A stretch of 21,325 bases of DNA from contig CAYLLY010000036.1 in assembly GCA_964384595.1 (NCBI GenBank), forward strand, positions 1 through 21,325. Direction: 5' to 3'. Position 1 is the stretch's first letter; each line of letters starts with the position of its first letter. Below are positions 1-5,742 of this stretch, one piece after another. The notes beneath the pieces are model-generated. The model saw nothing but the letters and a program-made list of their open reading frames with translations. It had not been told where the DNA came from and searched no databases. The stretch is from SCTG01 sp964384595. GTDB lineage: Bacteria > Nitrospirota > Nitrospiria > Nitrospirales > NS-4. Position numbers and translations under genes: made by a program.

Positions 1-1
1 C

Positions 2-247
2 GGCGATGGGGTCCTCTACTGCGGCCGCTGCGAACAGAAGGAATACCGGTACAAGCTGCACGGCATTACCCTCCAGGTCGAGTTGCGGGAGCGAGGCCGC
101 TGGTCCTGTCAGTTTTCGATCACGGTGGTGGGGAAAGGGGCGACGAGTGTCTGCAAGGGGTATGCGAAGGAATCGTGTGCACGGCCTGCGGACGCCGAGG
201 CCGCCGGCCTGCAAGCGGCAAAGGAATGGATCGACGTAAACAGTTGA
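2..247 (+). CDS. C-terminal end of an unknown protein (5' truncated by window edge)
   Basis: An open frame enters from the left edge in frame 2 and ends at TGA 245-247, giving 81 visible codons. The visible part starts with a CGRC pair (C-x2-C, zinc-ribbon-like), then alternating hydrophobic/polar stretches that look like beta strands (ITLQVELRERGRWSCQFSI), and ends in an Ala-rich helix (EAAGLQAAKEWIDVNS). Two further cysteines follow in the middle. The codon pattern looks coding and no other frame gives a sensible protein. I do not recognise the family. The start lies outside the window, so length and function cannot be given. There is no obvious link to the next gene, 206 bases downstream. 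Confidence 0.5.
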   Translation, partial: GDGVLYCGRCEQKEYRYKLHGITLQVELRERGRWSCQFSITVVGKGATSVCKGYAKESCARPADAEAAGLQAAKEWIDVNS

Positions 248-453
248 GGCAGCTTGCCTCCGTTTAAATCACGCCCCCACCGCTCCGGGCGCCCCTCCCC
301 CCCCCACCCGACTCAAGGAGATCCGGTCAGTCCCATAAGTGCGCGTAGTTGCCCAGAGAAAAGTGAGCGGAGTAGACTCAACTTCAAAGGGTTGGTCCTT
401 CAAGCAGGGTCCGGTCCTATTTATATCAATGAACACCCTGGAAGGAGGTTGTC
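248..453. other. Intergenic region upstream of the TPR lipoprotein gene
   Basis: No gene is supported here. It contains a C9 homopolymer (297-305) and then an AT-richer stretch. A possible weak promoter is TTGCCC (about 351-356) with TAGACT 18 bases downstream, but both boxes match the consensus at only four of six positions. The last 20 bases carry a strong ribosome binding site for the gene at 454. No convincing hairpin terminator was seen for the upstream gene. Confidence 0.4.
440..449 (+). promoter_or_regulatory. Strong Shine-Dalgarno for the TPR lipoprotein
   Basis: GGAAGGAGG followed by a 5-base spacer (TTGTC) and the ATG at 454. This fixes the start of the lipoprotein gene over the other short frames in the region, and it is among the best ribosome binding sites in the window. 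Confidence 0.75.
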
Positions 454-837
454 ATGAAACAGATTATTCTCTCTGTTGGGCTCGTCCTTGGGCTCCTCAT
501 TCTTGGAGTGGCGTGCGACTACGGTAAGTCCGGCGGTGGGACGCCGACCGCAGATTCAGCGCTCATGTCCCCTGCCAGTTCGGCCGGACGGACGGACAAC
601 GATGAAGGCGTCGGACACTATAAGCAAGGCCACTGGGATGTGTCTGAAGGCCACTTCCGCAAGGCCATCAAGGCCGATCCCAACCTGGCTGAGGCCCACT
701 ACAATCTTGGTCTGACGCTCGACAAGATGGGCAAGCATGAAGCGGCAACGGCTGAATTCAAGAAGGCGGCCGAGCTGGCCCCAGCGAACCCGGCGATTAA
801 GGATTCGGCGATCCTGAAGAAACACATTGCCATGTAG
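454..837 (+). CDS. Small TPR-repeat lipoprotein
   Basis: A 127-residue protein. Residues 1-20 form a signal sequence with a basic start (MKQ) and a hydrophobic core, ending in LGVAC, so Cys21 is the likely lipidated residue. The box is slightly unusual because glycine sits at -3. A Gly/Ser/Thr-rich linker follows. Residues of about 50-120 form two tetratricopeptide repeats: GVGHYKQGHWDVSEGHFRKA, then AEAHYNLGLTLDKMG with EFKKAAELAP. Such proteins are usually envelope-anchored scaffolds for protein-protein contacts, so the likely place is a membrane leaflet facing the periplasm. It appears to stand alone: the next gene on this strand is 416 bases away. The specific partner cannot be deduced. 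Confidence 0.85.
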   Translation: MKQIILSVGLVLGLLILGVACDYGKSGGGTPTADSALMSPASSAGRTDNDEGVGHYKQGHWDVSEGHFRKAIKADPNLAEAHYNLGLTLDKMGKHEAATAEFKKAAELAPANPAIKDSAILKKHIAM

Positions 838-865
838 GATTTTTCAGCGGAATCTCACAAGCGGA

Positions 866-976
866 TTAAGATAAAAGCTCGGCCTCGCTGGCGACTTTGT
901 GGAAGGAGATGCCGGTCGAGTCGAAGTCTTTGCTGGCCTTGAAGATGCGTTCGAATGCGCTCCCTCTTCTCATCAT
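866..976 (-). CDS. 36-residue ORF overlapping the antitoxin-like gene (possible gene remnant)
   Basis: It starts at ATG 976-974, overlapping the stop of the upstream small gene in an ATGA junction, and ends at TAA 868-866. The peptide (MMRRGSAFERIFKASKDFDS...HKVASEAELLS) is mixed-charge and not low complexity. It is too short to be a usual toxin. The overlap suggests it was, or is, translated with the antitoxin-like gene, perhaps as the stub of a lost second gene. I do not recognise the family. It could also be chance, since a 36-codon frame is weak evidence by itself. Confidence 0.3.
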   Translation of the reverse strand: MMRRGSAFERIFKASKDFDSTGISFHKVASEAELLS

Positions 977-1155
977 GCACTAGCGCACTTTTTGCTCCGT
1001 GAAGACGCGTGCTTCTTATCGAGCCCCAACTCTGCTCGAATCTGCTCCCAAAGAATAGTGCCATTCCTCTTCGCATCAGCCAGAGCCTTACGAGCATCTT
1101 TAAGATCGATGCGATCCTCTAATTCTTCACGCAACTTTTTCTGCTTTTTGTTCAT
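973..1155 (-). CDS. Small antitoxin-like protein
   Basis: A 60-residue, highly charged protein with a lysine-rich start (MNKKQKKLREELEDR). Residues of about 17-45 read DLKDARKALADAKRNGTILWEQIRAELGL, in parts. That resembles the C-terminal pattern of many type II antitoxins: an acidic helix with D-x2-AR-x-AL, then G-T-I-x-WE-x-I/V-x-x-ELGL. The tail is basic. It lies divergent from obg. Upstream on its own strand is a good promoter (TTGACT, 17 bases, TAAATT) with an inverted repeat overlapping the -35 box, as expected of a self-regulated antitoxin. No recognisable toxin follows, only a 36-codon overlapping frame. Antitoxin function is inference from a short motif, and a free-standing regulator is possible. 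Confidence 0.5.
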   Translation of the reverse strand: MNKKQKKLREELEDRIDLKDARKALADAKRNGTILWEQIRAELGLDKKHASSRSKKCASA

Positions 1156-1161
1156 CTCGCC

Positions 1162-1190
1162 AATTTAGACTTGACACCTGATCGAGTCAA
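1162..1190 (-). promoter_or_regulatory. Promoter of the antitoxin-like gene, leaderless geometry
   Basis: Read on the minus strand: TTGACT (1190-1185, five of six), a 17-base spacer, then TAAATT (1167-1162, four of six). Only six bases (GGCGAG) separate the -10 box from the ATG at 1155, so transcription should start at or next to the start codon. Confidence 0.45.
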
Positions 1191-1192
1191 GT
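1169..1192. promoter_or_regulatory. Inverted repeat (operator-like) in the divergent region
   Basis: ACTTGAC (1169-1175) and GTCAAGT (1186-1192) are perfect 7-bp arms around a 10-base centre, giving a one-to-two-turn dyad. It covers the -35 box and the spacer of the minus-strand promoter. That placement suits an autorepressor operator for the antitoxin-like protein and could also affect obg. Confidence 0.4.
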
Positions 1193-1218
1193 TCTTATAC
1201 GCCCCCCGGTCCTCCGGT

Positions 1219-1247
1219 TTGCTTTGTAAGTCCTTGGGTTTTATACT
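1219..1247 (+). promoter_or_regulatory. Possible obg promoter close to the start codon
   Basis: TATACT (1242-1247) matches five of six positions of the -10 consensus. A weak TTGCTT lies 17 bases upstream (1219-1224). The ATG of obg begins six bases after the -10 box and no Shine-Dalgarno is visible, so a leaderless or nearly leaderless obg message is likely if this box is used. Confidence 0.4.
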
Positions 1248-1253
1248 GGTGCC

Positions 1254-2279
1254 ATGGATTTTGTTGATCAGGTCAAAATTTACGTGAAGGCCGGGGACGG
1301 CGGGAACGGGGTACGCAGCTTCCGCAGGGAGAAGCACGTCCCCTGCGGCGGGCCGGACGGCGGCGACGGCGGGAACGGCGGCGACATCGTCCTGGAGGCC
1401 ACCGAGCGCATGTCCACCCTGCTCGACCTGCAGTTCCAGCAGCACCACATCGCCAAGCACGGCGGCCACGGCGAGGGCGCCAACCGCCACGGCCGCTCCG
1501 CGCCCTCGCACGTGATCCGCGTGCCCGTCGGCACCATTGCCAAGGAACTGGACACCGACGACATCCTCGCCGACCTGACCGAGGACGGCCAGCGCGCCGT
1601 CATCGCGCACGCCGGCCGCGGCGGCCGCGGCAACGCCCGCTTCGCCACCTCCACCAACCGCGTGCCGACCAAGTGCGAGCCCGGCACCCGCGGCGAGGAA
1701 TACTGGATTCAATTGGAATTGAAGCTCCTGGCGGACGTCGGCCTCGTGGGCTACCCCAACGCCGGCAAGTCCACCCTGATCGGCGCCGTCTCGGCCGCGC
1801 GCCCCAAGATCGCCGACTATCCTTTTACGACCCTGACGCCGAACCTCGGCGTCGTGGCTGTGAACGAGGACCAGAGCTTCGTCGTGGCAGACGTGCCTGG
1901 CCTCATAGAGGGCGCGCACGAAGGCAAGGGCCTCGGTTTCCAGTTCCTGCGCCATCTGGAGCGCACGTCCTACCTGCTGCACCTCGTGGACATCTCAGAG
2001 GGCGTGACCGTGGACCCCGTCGAAAGTCTGCAGACGCTGCGCGAGGAGCTGAAGCTCTATAATCCCGACCTCGCCAGGAAACCGTACGCCGTGGCCGCGA
2101 CGAAGCTCGACGTGGCGGGCGACTGCAAGAACCTGAAAAAGCTGGAGGCCCATTGCCGAAGGCGCCGCCTGCGGCTGTTTCCGATCTCGGCCGTCACCGG
2201 CACCGGCCTGAAACCGTTGGTGCGATTCCTCGGCTCGCAGGTCGCCAAGCTCCGCACCCCGTTGAAAGCGAGCGTCTGA
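1254..2279 (+). CDS. obg: GTPase Obg/CgtA (50S ribosome assembly)
   Basis: A 341-residue Obg GTPase. Residues 1-157 are the glycine-rich Obg fold (FVDQVKIYVKAGDGGNG, CGGPDGGDGGNGGD, GRGGRGNARFATSTNR). The G domain follows: G1 GYPNAGKST at 166-174, the FTTLTPNLG switch region, and G3 DVPGLIEGAHEGKGLG from 213. G4 is TKLD at 283-286 rather than the usual NKxD, and G5 is ISAVTGTG near the end. It has no long C-terminal OCT domain, which fits the length. The family binds GTP/GDP slowly and helps late 50S subunit maturation in the cytoplasm. The start at ATG 1254 matches the conserved MxFVD opening. Its TGA overlaps the proB ATG by one base, making it first in a coupled run. Confidence 0.97.
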   Translation: MDFVDQVKIYVKAGDGGNGVRSFRREKHVPCGGPDGGDGGNGGDIVLEATERMSTLLDLQFQQHHIAKHGGHGEGANRHGRSAPSHVIRVPVGTIAKELDTDDILADLTEDGQRAVIAHAGRGGRGNARFATSTNRVPTKCEPGTRGEEYWIQLELKLLADVGLVGYPNAGKSTLIGAVSAARPKIADYPFTTLTPNLGVVAVNEDQSFVVADVPGLIEGAHEGKGLGFQFLRHLERTSYLLHLVDISEGVTVDPVESLQTLREELKLYNPDLARKPYAVAATKLDVAGDCKNLKKLEAHCRRRRLRLFPISAVTGTGLKPLVRFLGSQVAKLRTPLKASV

Positions 2280-3400
2280 TGCGCGACCAGATCGTCAAAG
2301 ACGCCAGGCGCGTCGTGATCAAGGTGGGCAGCCGCCTCGTCGCGGCCAAGGGGACCGGCCTGAACAACGAGCGCATCGACCGCCTCGCCGCCGAGCTGTC
2401 CGCACTGAAGGCCCAGGGCAAGGAGATCGTAATGGTGTCGTCCGGCGCCATCGCCTGCGGCATCGAGAAGCTCGGCCTGAAGGACTATCCCAAGAGCCTC
2501 CCGCTCAAGCAGGCCGCCGCCGCCGTCGGGCAGTCCCGGCTCATGTGGGCCTACGAGAAGGCGTTCGAGAAGGAAGGCCGGAAGGTCGCGCAGGTGCTCC
2601 TCACGCGGGAGGATCTGACGAACCGCGCGCGGTTCCTCAACTCACGCCACACGTTGACGGCCCTGCTCGAGTACGGCGTCGTGCCGATCATCAACGAGAA
2701 CGACACCGTCGCCGTGGACGAGATCCGGTTCGGCGACAACGACAGCCTGGCCGGCATGGTCGCGCACCTCGTGGACGCCGATCTCCTCGTGATCCTCTCC
2801 GACGTTGAAGGGCTCTATACCGAGGACCCCCGCCACAACCCGAAAGCCACGTTGATTCCGGAGGTCACGGACGTGACGGTCGAGATCGAGCGCCGCGCGG
2901 GCGGAACGTCCAGCTTCGAAGGCACCGGCGGCATGCGCACCAAGGTCCTGGCCGCCAAGAAGGCCGCGACGTACGGCGTCGCCACAGCCATCGTGAGCGG
3001 AGAACGGGCGGGACAACTGACGGCGCTTTTCAACGGCCACCAGGTCGGCACCTTCTTCTTGCCGAAAGGCGAGCGGCTCACGAGCCGGAAGCACTGGATC
3101 GGCTACACGGTGAAGGCCAAGGGCCGCCTCACGCTGGACGACGGCGCGGTCGAGGCCCTCACCCGAAAGGGCAAGAGCCTGCTCCCCTCCGGCATCACGG
3201 CGGTGCAGGGGGACTTCGAGGCCGGCGACTGCGTGGCCTGCGCGGACCGCTCCGGGCGCGAGTTCGCGAAGGGGCTGGCGAACTACGGGTCCGAGGCCAT
3301 CGCCAGGATCAAGGGCCTCAAGAGCGGCGAGATCCAGAAGACCCTGGGGTACAAGGATTACGATGAAGTCATCCACCGTGACAATCTGGTGATCCTATGA
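2279..3400 (+). CDS. proB: Glutamate 5-kinase
   Basis: A 373-residue protein catalysing ATP-dependent phosphorylation of L-glutamate, the first step of proline synthesis, in the cytoplasm. The amino-acid kinase domain shows VVIKVGSRLV near the N-terminus, IVMVSSGAIACG, VPIINENDTVAVDE, FGDNDSLAGMVA and DLLVILSDVEGLYT, then the GTGGMRTKVLAAKKA segment. The last ~100 residues (IGYTVKAKGRLTLDDGA onwards) are a PUA domain, as in E. coli ProB (367 aa). I chose ATG 2279 rather than the upstream in-frame ATG at 2153, because the extra residues are out-of-frame obg sequence and the conserved protein begins at MRDQIVKDARRVVIK. The ATG overlaps the obg stop (TGATG) and the TGA overlaps the proA ATG, so translational coupling is likely. 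Confidence 0.96.
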   Translation: MRDQIVKDARRVVIKVGSRLVAAKGTGLNNERIDRLAAELSALKAQGKEIVMVSSGAIACGIEKLGLKDYPKSLPLKQAAAAVGQSRLMWAYEKAFEKEGRKVAQVLLTREDLTNRARFLNSRHTLTALLEYGVVPIINENDTVAVDEIRFGDNDSLAGMVAHLVDADLLVILSDVEGLYTEDPRHNPKATLIPEVTDVTVEIERRAGGTSSFEGTGGMRTKVLAAKKAATYGVATAIVSGERAGQLTALFNGHQVGTFFLPKGERLTSRKHWIGYTVKAKGRLTLDDGAVEALTRKGKSLLPSGITAVQGDFEAGDCVACADRSGREFAKGLANYGSEAIARIKGLKSGEIQKTLGYKDYDEVIHRDNLVIL

Positions 3401-4647
3401 ACCTGACCGATTACGTCGTCCAGAAGGCCTCGCAGGCCAAGGCCGCCGCGCGGCAACTGACGACGGTGTCCACCGCCGTCAAGAACCAGGCGCTCCTGGC
3501 CATGGCCGACGCTCTTGAAGCGCGCGAAGCCGAACTCCTCGAGGCCAACCAGAAAGACATCGCCGCCGCGAGCGGGCTGTCCAAGGCGGCCATCGACCGC
3601 CTCTCGCTCAATTCGAAGCGCATCAAGGAGATGGCGGCGGGCCTGCGCGAAGTCGCGGCGCTCCCCGACCCGGTCGGCGAGGTGACGAAGGTGTGGCTTC
3701 GGCCGAACGGCATGAAGGTCAGCCGGGTGCGCGTGCCGATCGGCGTGATCGGCATCATCTACGAGTCGCGCCCCAACGTCACGGCGGACGCCGCCTCGCT
3801 CTGTCTCAAGTCCGGCAACGCGGTCGTGCTGCGCGGCGGCTCGGAGGCGATCCAGTCCAACGCCGCCATCGTCCGGGTGCTGATGGAGGCCGGCGAGAAG
3901 GCCGGCATCCCGGCCGGCGCGATCACCTTCATAGACAACCCCGACCGCCAGGTCTCCACCCTCCTGCTCAAGCAGGACAAGCTGATCGACCTCATCATCC
4001 CGCGCGGCGGCGAGGGTCTGATGCAGTTCATCGTGAAGGAGTCTACGATCCCGGTGATCAAGCACGACAAGGGCGTGTGCCATACCTACGTGGACGACAA
4101 GGCCGATCTCGTAATGGCGGACGCCATCTGCTTCAACGCAAAGGTGCAGCGGCCCAGTACCTGCAACGCCATGGAGTCATTGCTCGTGCACCAGGCCGTC
4201 GCGCCCACGTTCCTGCCGCCGCTCATCAAGCGCTATCGCGACGCCGGCGTCGAGGTGCGCGGCTGCCCGAAGACCGTCGCGCTTGCGCCGGGTGTCAAGC
4301 CCGCCGTCGAATCGGACTGGGGCACGGAGTTCCTCGACCTCATCCTGGCCGTCCGCGTCGTGGACGGCATGGAGCAGGCCATAGAGCACATCGCCCGCTA
4401 CGGCACCCAGCACTCCGAGGCGATCGTAACCCAGGACCAGGAGCGGGCGAAGCGGTTCCTGAACGAAGTGGACGCCGCCGCCGTGTTCCACAACGCCTCG
4501 ACGCGGCTCCATGACGGCTACCAGTTCGGCCTCGGCGCCGAGATCGGCATCAGCACGACGCGCATCCACGCGCGCGGCGCCATGGGCCTGGAGGAGCTCA
4601 CCAGCACCAAGTTCATCGTGCTCGGCGACGGCCAGCTTCGGGAATGA
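3397..4647 (+). CDS. proA: Gamma-glutamyl phosphate reductase
   Basis: A 416-residue aldehyde-dehydrogenase-fold enzyme that reduces gamma-glutamyl phosphate to glutamate 5-semialdehyde with NADPH, the second step of proline synthesis. The catalytic cysteine is in VQRPSTCNAMESLL (Cys256). Other family signatures are IGVIGIIYESRPNVT, KSGNAVVLRGGSEA, DLIIPRGGEGL, VDAAAVFHNASTR and FGLGAEIGISTTRIHARGPMGLEEL-type sequence (here GAMGLEEL). Length matches E. coli ProA (417). The start overlaps the proB stop in an ATGA junction, and its own TGA overlaps the nadD start the same way. Together with proB it makes the two committed steps of proline synthesis; proC is not in the window. Confidence 0.97.
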   Translation: MNLTDYVVQKASQAKAAARQLTTVSTAVKNQALLAMADALEAREAELLEANQKDIAAASGLSKAAIDRLSLNSKRIKEMAAGLREVAALPDPVGEVTKVWLRPNGMKVSRVRVPIGVIGIIYESRPNVTADAASLCLKSGNAVVLRGGSEAIQSNAAIVRVLMEAGEKAGIPAGAITFIDNPDRQVSTLLLKQDKLIDLIIPRGGEGLMQFIVKESTIPVIKHDKGVCHTYVDDKADLVMADAICFNAKVQRPSTCNAMESLLVHQAVAPTFLPPLIKRYRDAGVEVRGCPKTVALAPGVKPAVESDWGTEFLDLILAVRVVDGMEQAIEHIARYGTQHSEAIVTQDQERAKRFLNEVDAAAVFHNASTRLHDGYQFGLGAEIGISTTRIHARGAMGLEELTSTKFIVLGDGQLRE

Positions 4648-5312
4648 AGCTGGGACTGTACGGCGGCGCGTTCAATCCCATCCATCGGTGCCACCTTGCA
4701 GTGGCCGAGACCGCGCGCAACCGGCTCGGCCTCGAAACGGTTCTCTTCATCCCGGCCGGCGATCCGCCCCACAAATCACCATCGGATGTCATGCCGGCCT
4801 CGCATCGCCTGGCGATGGTGTGCCTCGCCGTCGCGCCCTACCCGTACTTTCAGGTGTCGGAGATCGAGACCGGACGGCCGGCGAAATCGTACACAATCGA
4901 CACCGTTCACGAGCTACGAAAAATTTATCCAGCCGATACCCGATTCATCTTCATCATCGGGCTGGACGCCTTCAAGGAACTACCTAGCTGGCGGGAGCCG
5001 GACCGCCTGCTGGAGCTCTGCGAGTTCGCTGTCGTCTCCAGGCCCGGCCATACGTTCAAGTCATTGGAAAACCTGCCGATACTGGGAATCATGGAGACCG
5101 CATCTCTGGAGCGCCTGGATGCCGGCCAGGTCGAGGTCCAGGAGGTCCGTCTCAAGAGCGGACAATCGCTCTGGGGACTGCCGATTCCCCCCTGCAACGT
5201 GTCGGCCCAGGACATCAGGAAGCGTCTAAAACACAGGCAGACTCTGGAAAATCTCTTGCCAGCCGGCGTCGAGTCTTATATACTGAATCATAATCTTTTT
5301 TCAGGAGGATGA
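4644..5312 (+). CDS. nadD: Nicotinate-nucleotide adenylyltransferase
   Basis: A 222-residue enzyme that joins nicotinate mononucleotide and ATP to form deamido-NAD, in cytoplasmic NAD synthesis. The nucleotidyltransferase opening is LGLYGGAFNPIHRCHL. The paired histidines H14 and H17 are present, but the usual glycine of HxGH is replaced by Cys16 (HRCH). FIPAGDPPHKS, SYTIDTV, FIIGLDAFKELPSW and VVSRPG are typical NadD segments. The C-terminal NVSAQDIRKRL corresponds to the ISSTxIR ATP-binding motif. It overlaps proA by four bases upstream and rsfS by four bases downstream. The nadD-rsfS neighbourhood is common in bacteria, which supports both calls. Confidence 0.95.
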   Translation: MKLGLYGGAFNPIHRCHLAVAETARNRLGLETVLFIPAGDPPHKSPSDVMPASHRLAMVCLAVAPYPYFQVSEIETGRPAKSYTIDTVHELRKIYPADTRFIFIIGLDAFKELPSWREPDRLLELCEFAVVSRPGHTFKSLENLPILGIMETASLERLDAGQVEVQEVRLKSGQSLWGLPIPPCNVSAQDIRKRLKHRQTLENLLPAGVESYILNHNLFSGG

Positions 5313-5740
5313 CCGCAATAGTCCGAGAGTCGCGGGTGAAAGCTCGGCAGGCTGCCCTGGCAGCCGAAGAGAAAAAAGCCTCTGAGATCGTGATCTTAGA
5401 CGTCGCTCTCGCTTCGGGAGTGGCGGATTATTTCGTGATTTGTTCCGCTGAATCCGAACGCCAAGTCCTCGCCGTAAAAGAACATATCGACAAGGTACTG
5501 TCCGAGAAGGGGTACCGGCTCCTGGGCCTCGAAGGGATCGAGGCGGGCGTGTGGGTCCTCATGGACTATGACGACGTCATCGTCCATATCTTCAAGCGGG
5601 GCGTGCGCGAGCATTACGGGCTGGACCGGCTCTGGGCCGACACCAAGCGCGTGCCGCTTCCGAAAGCCCGAACCGACGCGCCCGTGAGCGTCCCCAAGCG
5701 GCGGCCGGCGAAGGAGAGAGCAGTCAGACAGCGAGGGTAG
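5309..5740 (+). CDS. rsfS: Ribosomal silencing factor RsfS
   Basis: A 143-residue RsfS/Iojap protein. Residues ~22-112 hold the conserved core: KKASEIVILDV, ADYFVICSAESERQV, GIEAGVWVLMDYDDVIVHIF and REHYGLDRLWADTKRV. The family binds ribosomal protein uL14 and blocks joining of 30S and 50S subunits under nutrient limitation. A basic Pro/Arg-rich tail of about 28 residues (from PLPKARTD) is longer than usual. The start is slightly odd. AGGAGG (5303-5308) directly abuts the ATG at 5309 with no spacer, and the optimal distance points to an ATA at 5318; a GTG at 5336 is also in frame. I keep ATG 5309 because it forms an ATGA overlap with nadD. Confidence 0.93.
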   Translation: MTAIVRESRVKARQAALAAEEKKASEIVILDVALASGVADYFVICSAESERQVLAVKEHIDKVLSEKGYRLLGLEGIEAGVWVLMDYDDVIVHIFKRGVREHYGLDRLWADTKRVPLPKARTDAPVSVPKRRPAKERAVRQRG

Positions 5741-5742
5741 GC

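Noticed and set aside
297..305. C9 homopolymer as a phase-variation tract
   Set aside because: It lies between genes, about 150 bases from the next start and away from any clear promoter spacer, so a switching role is not supported.
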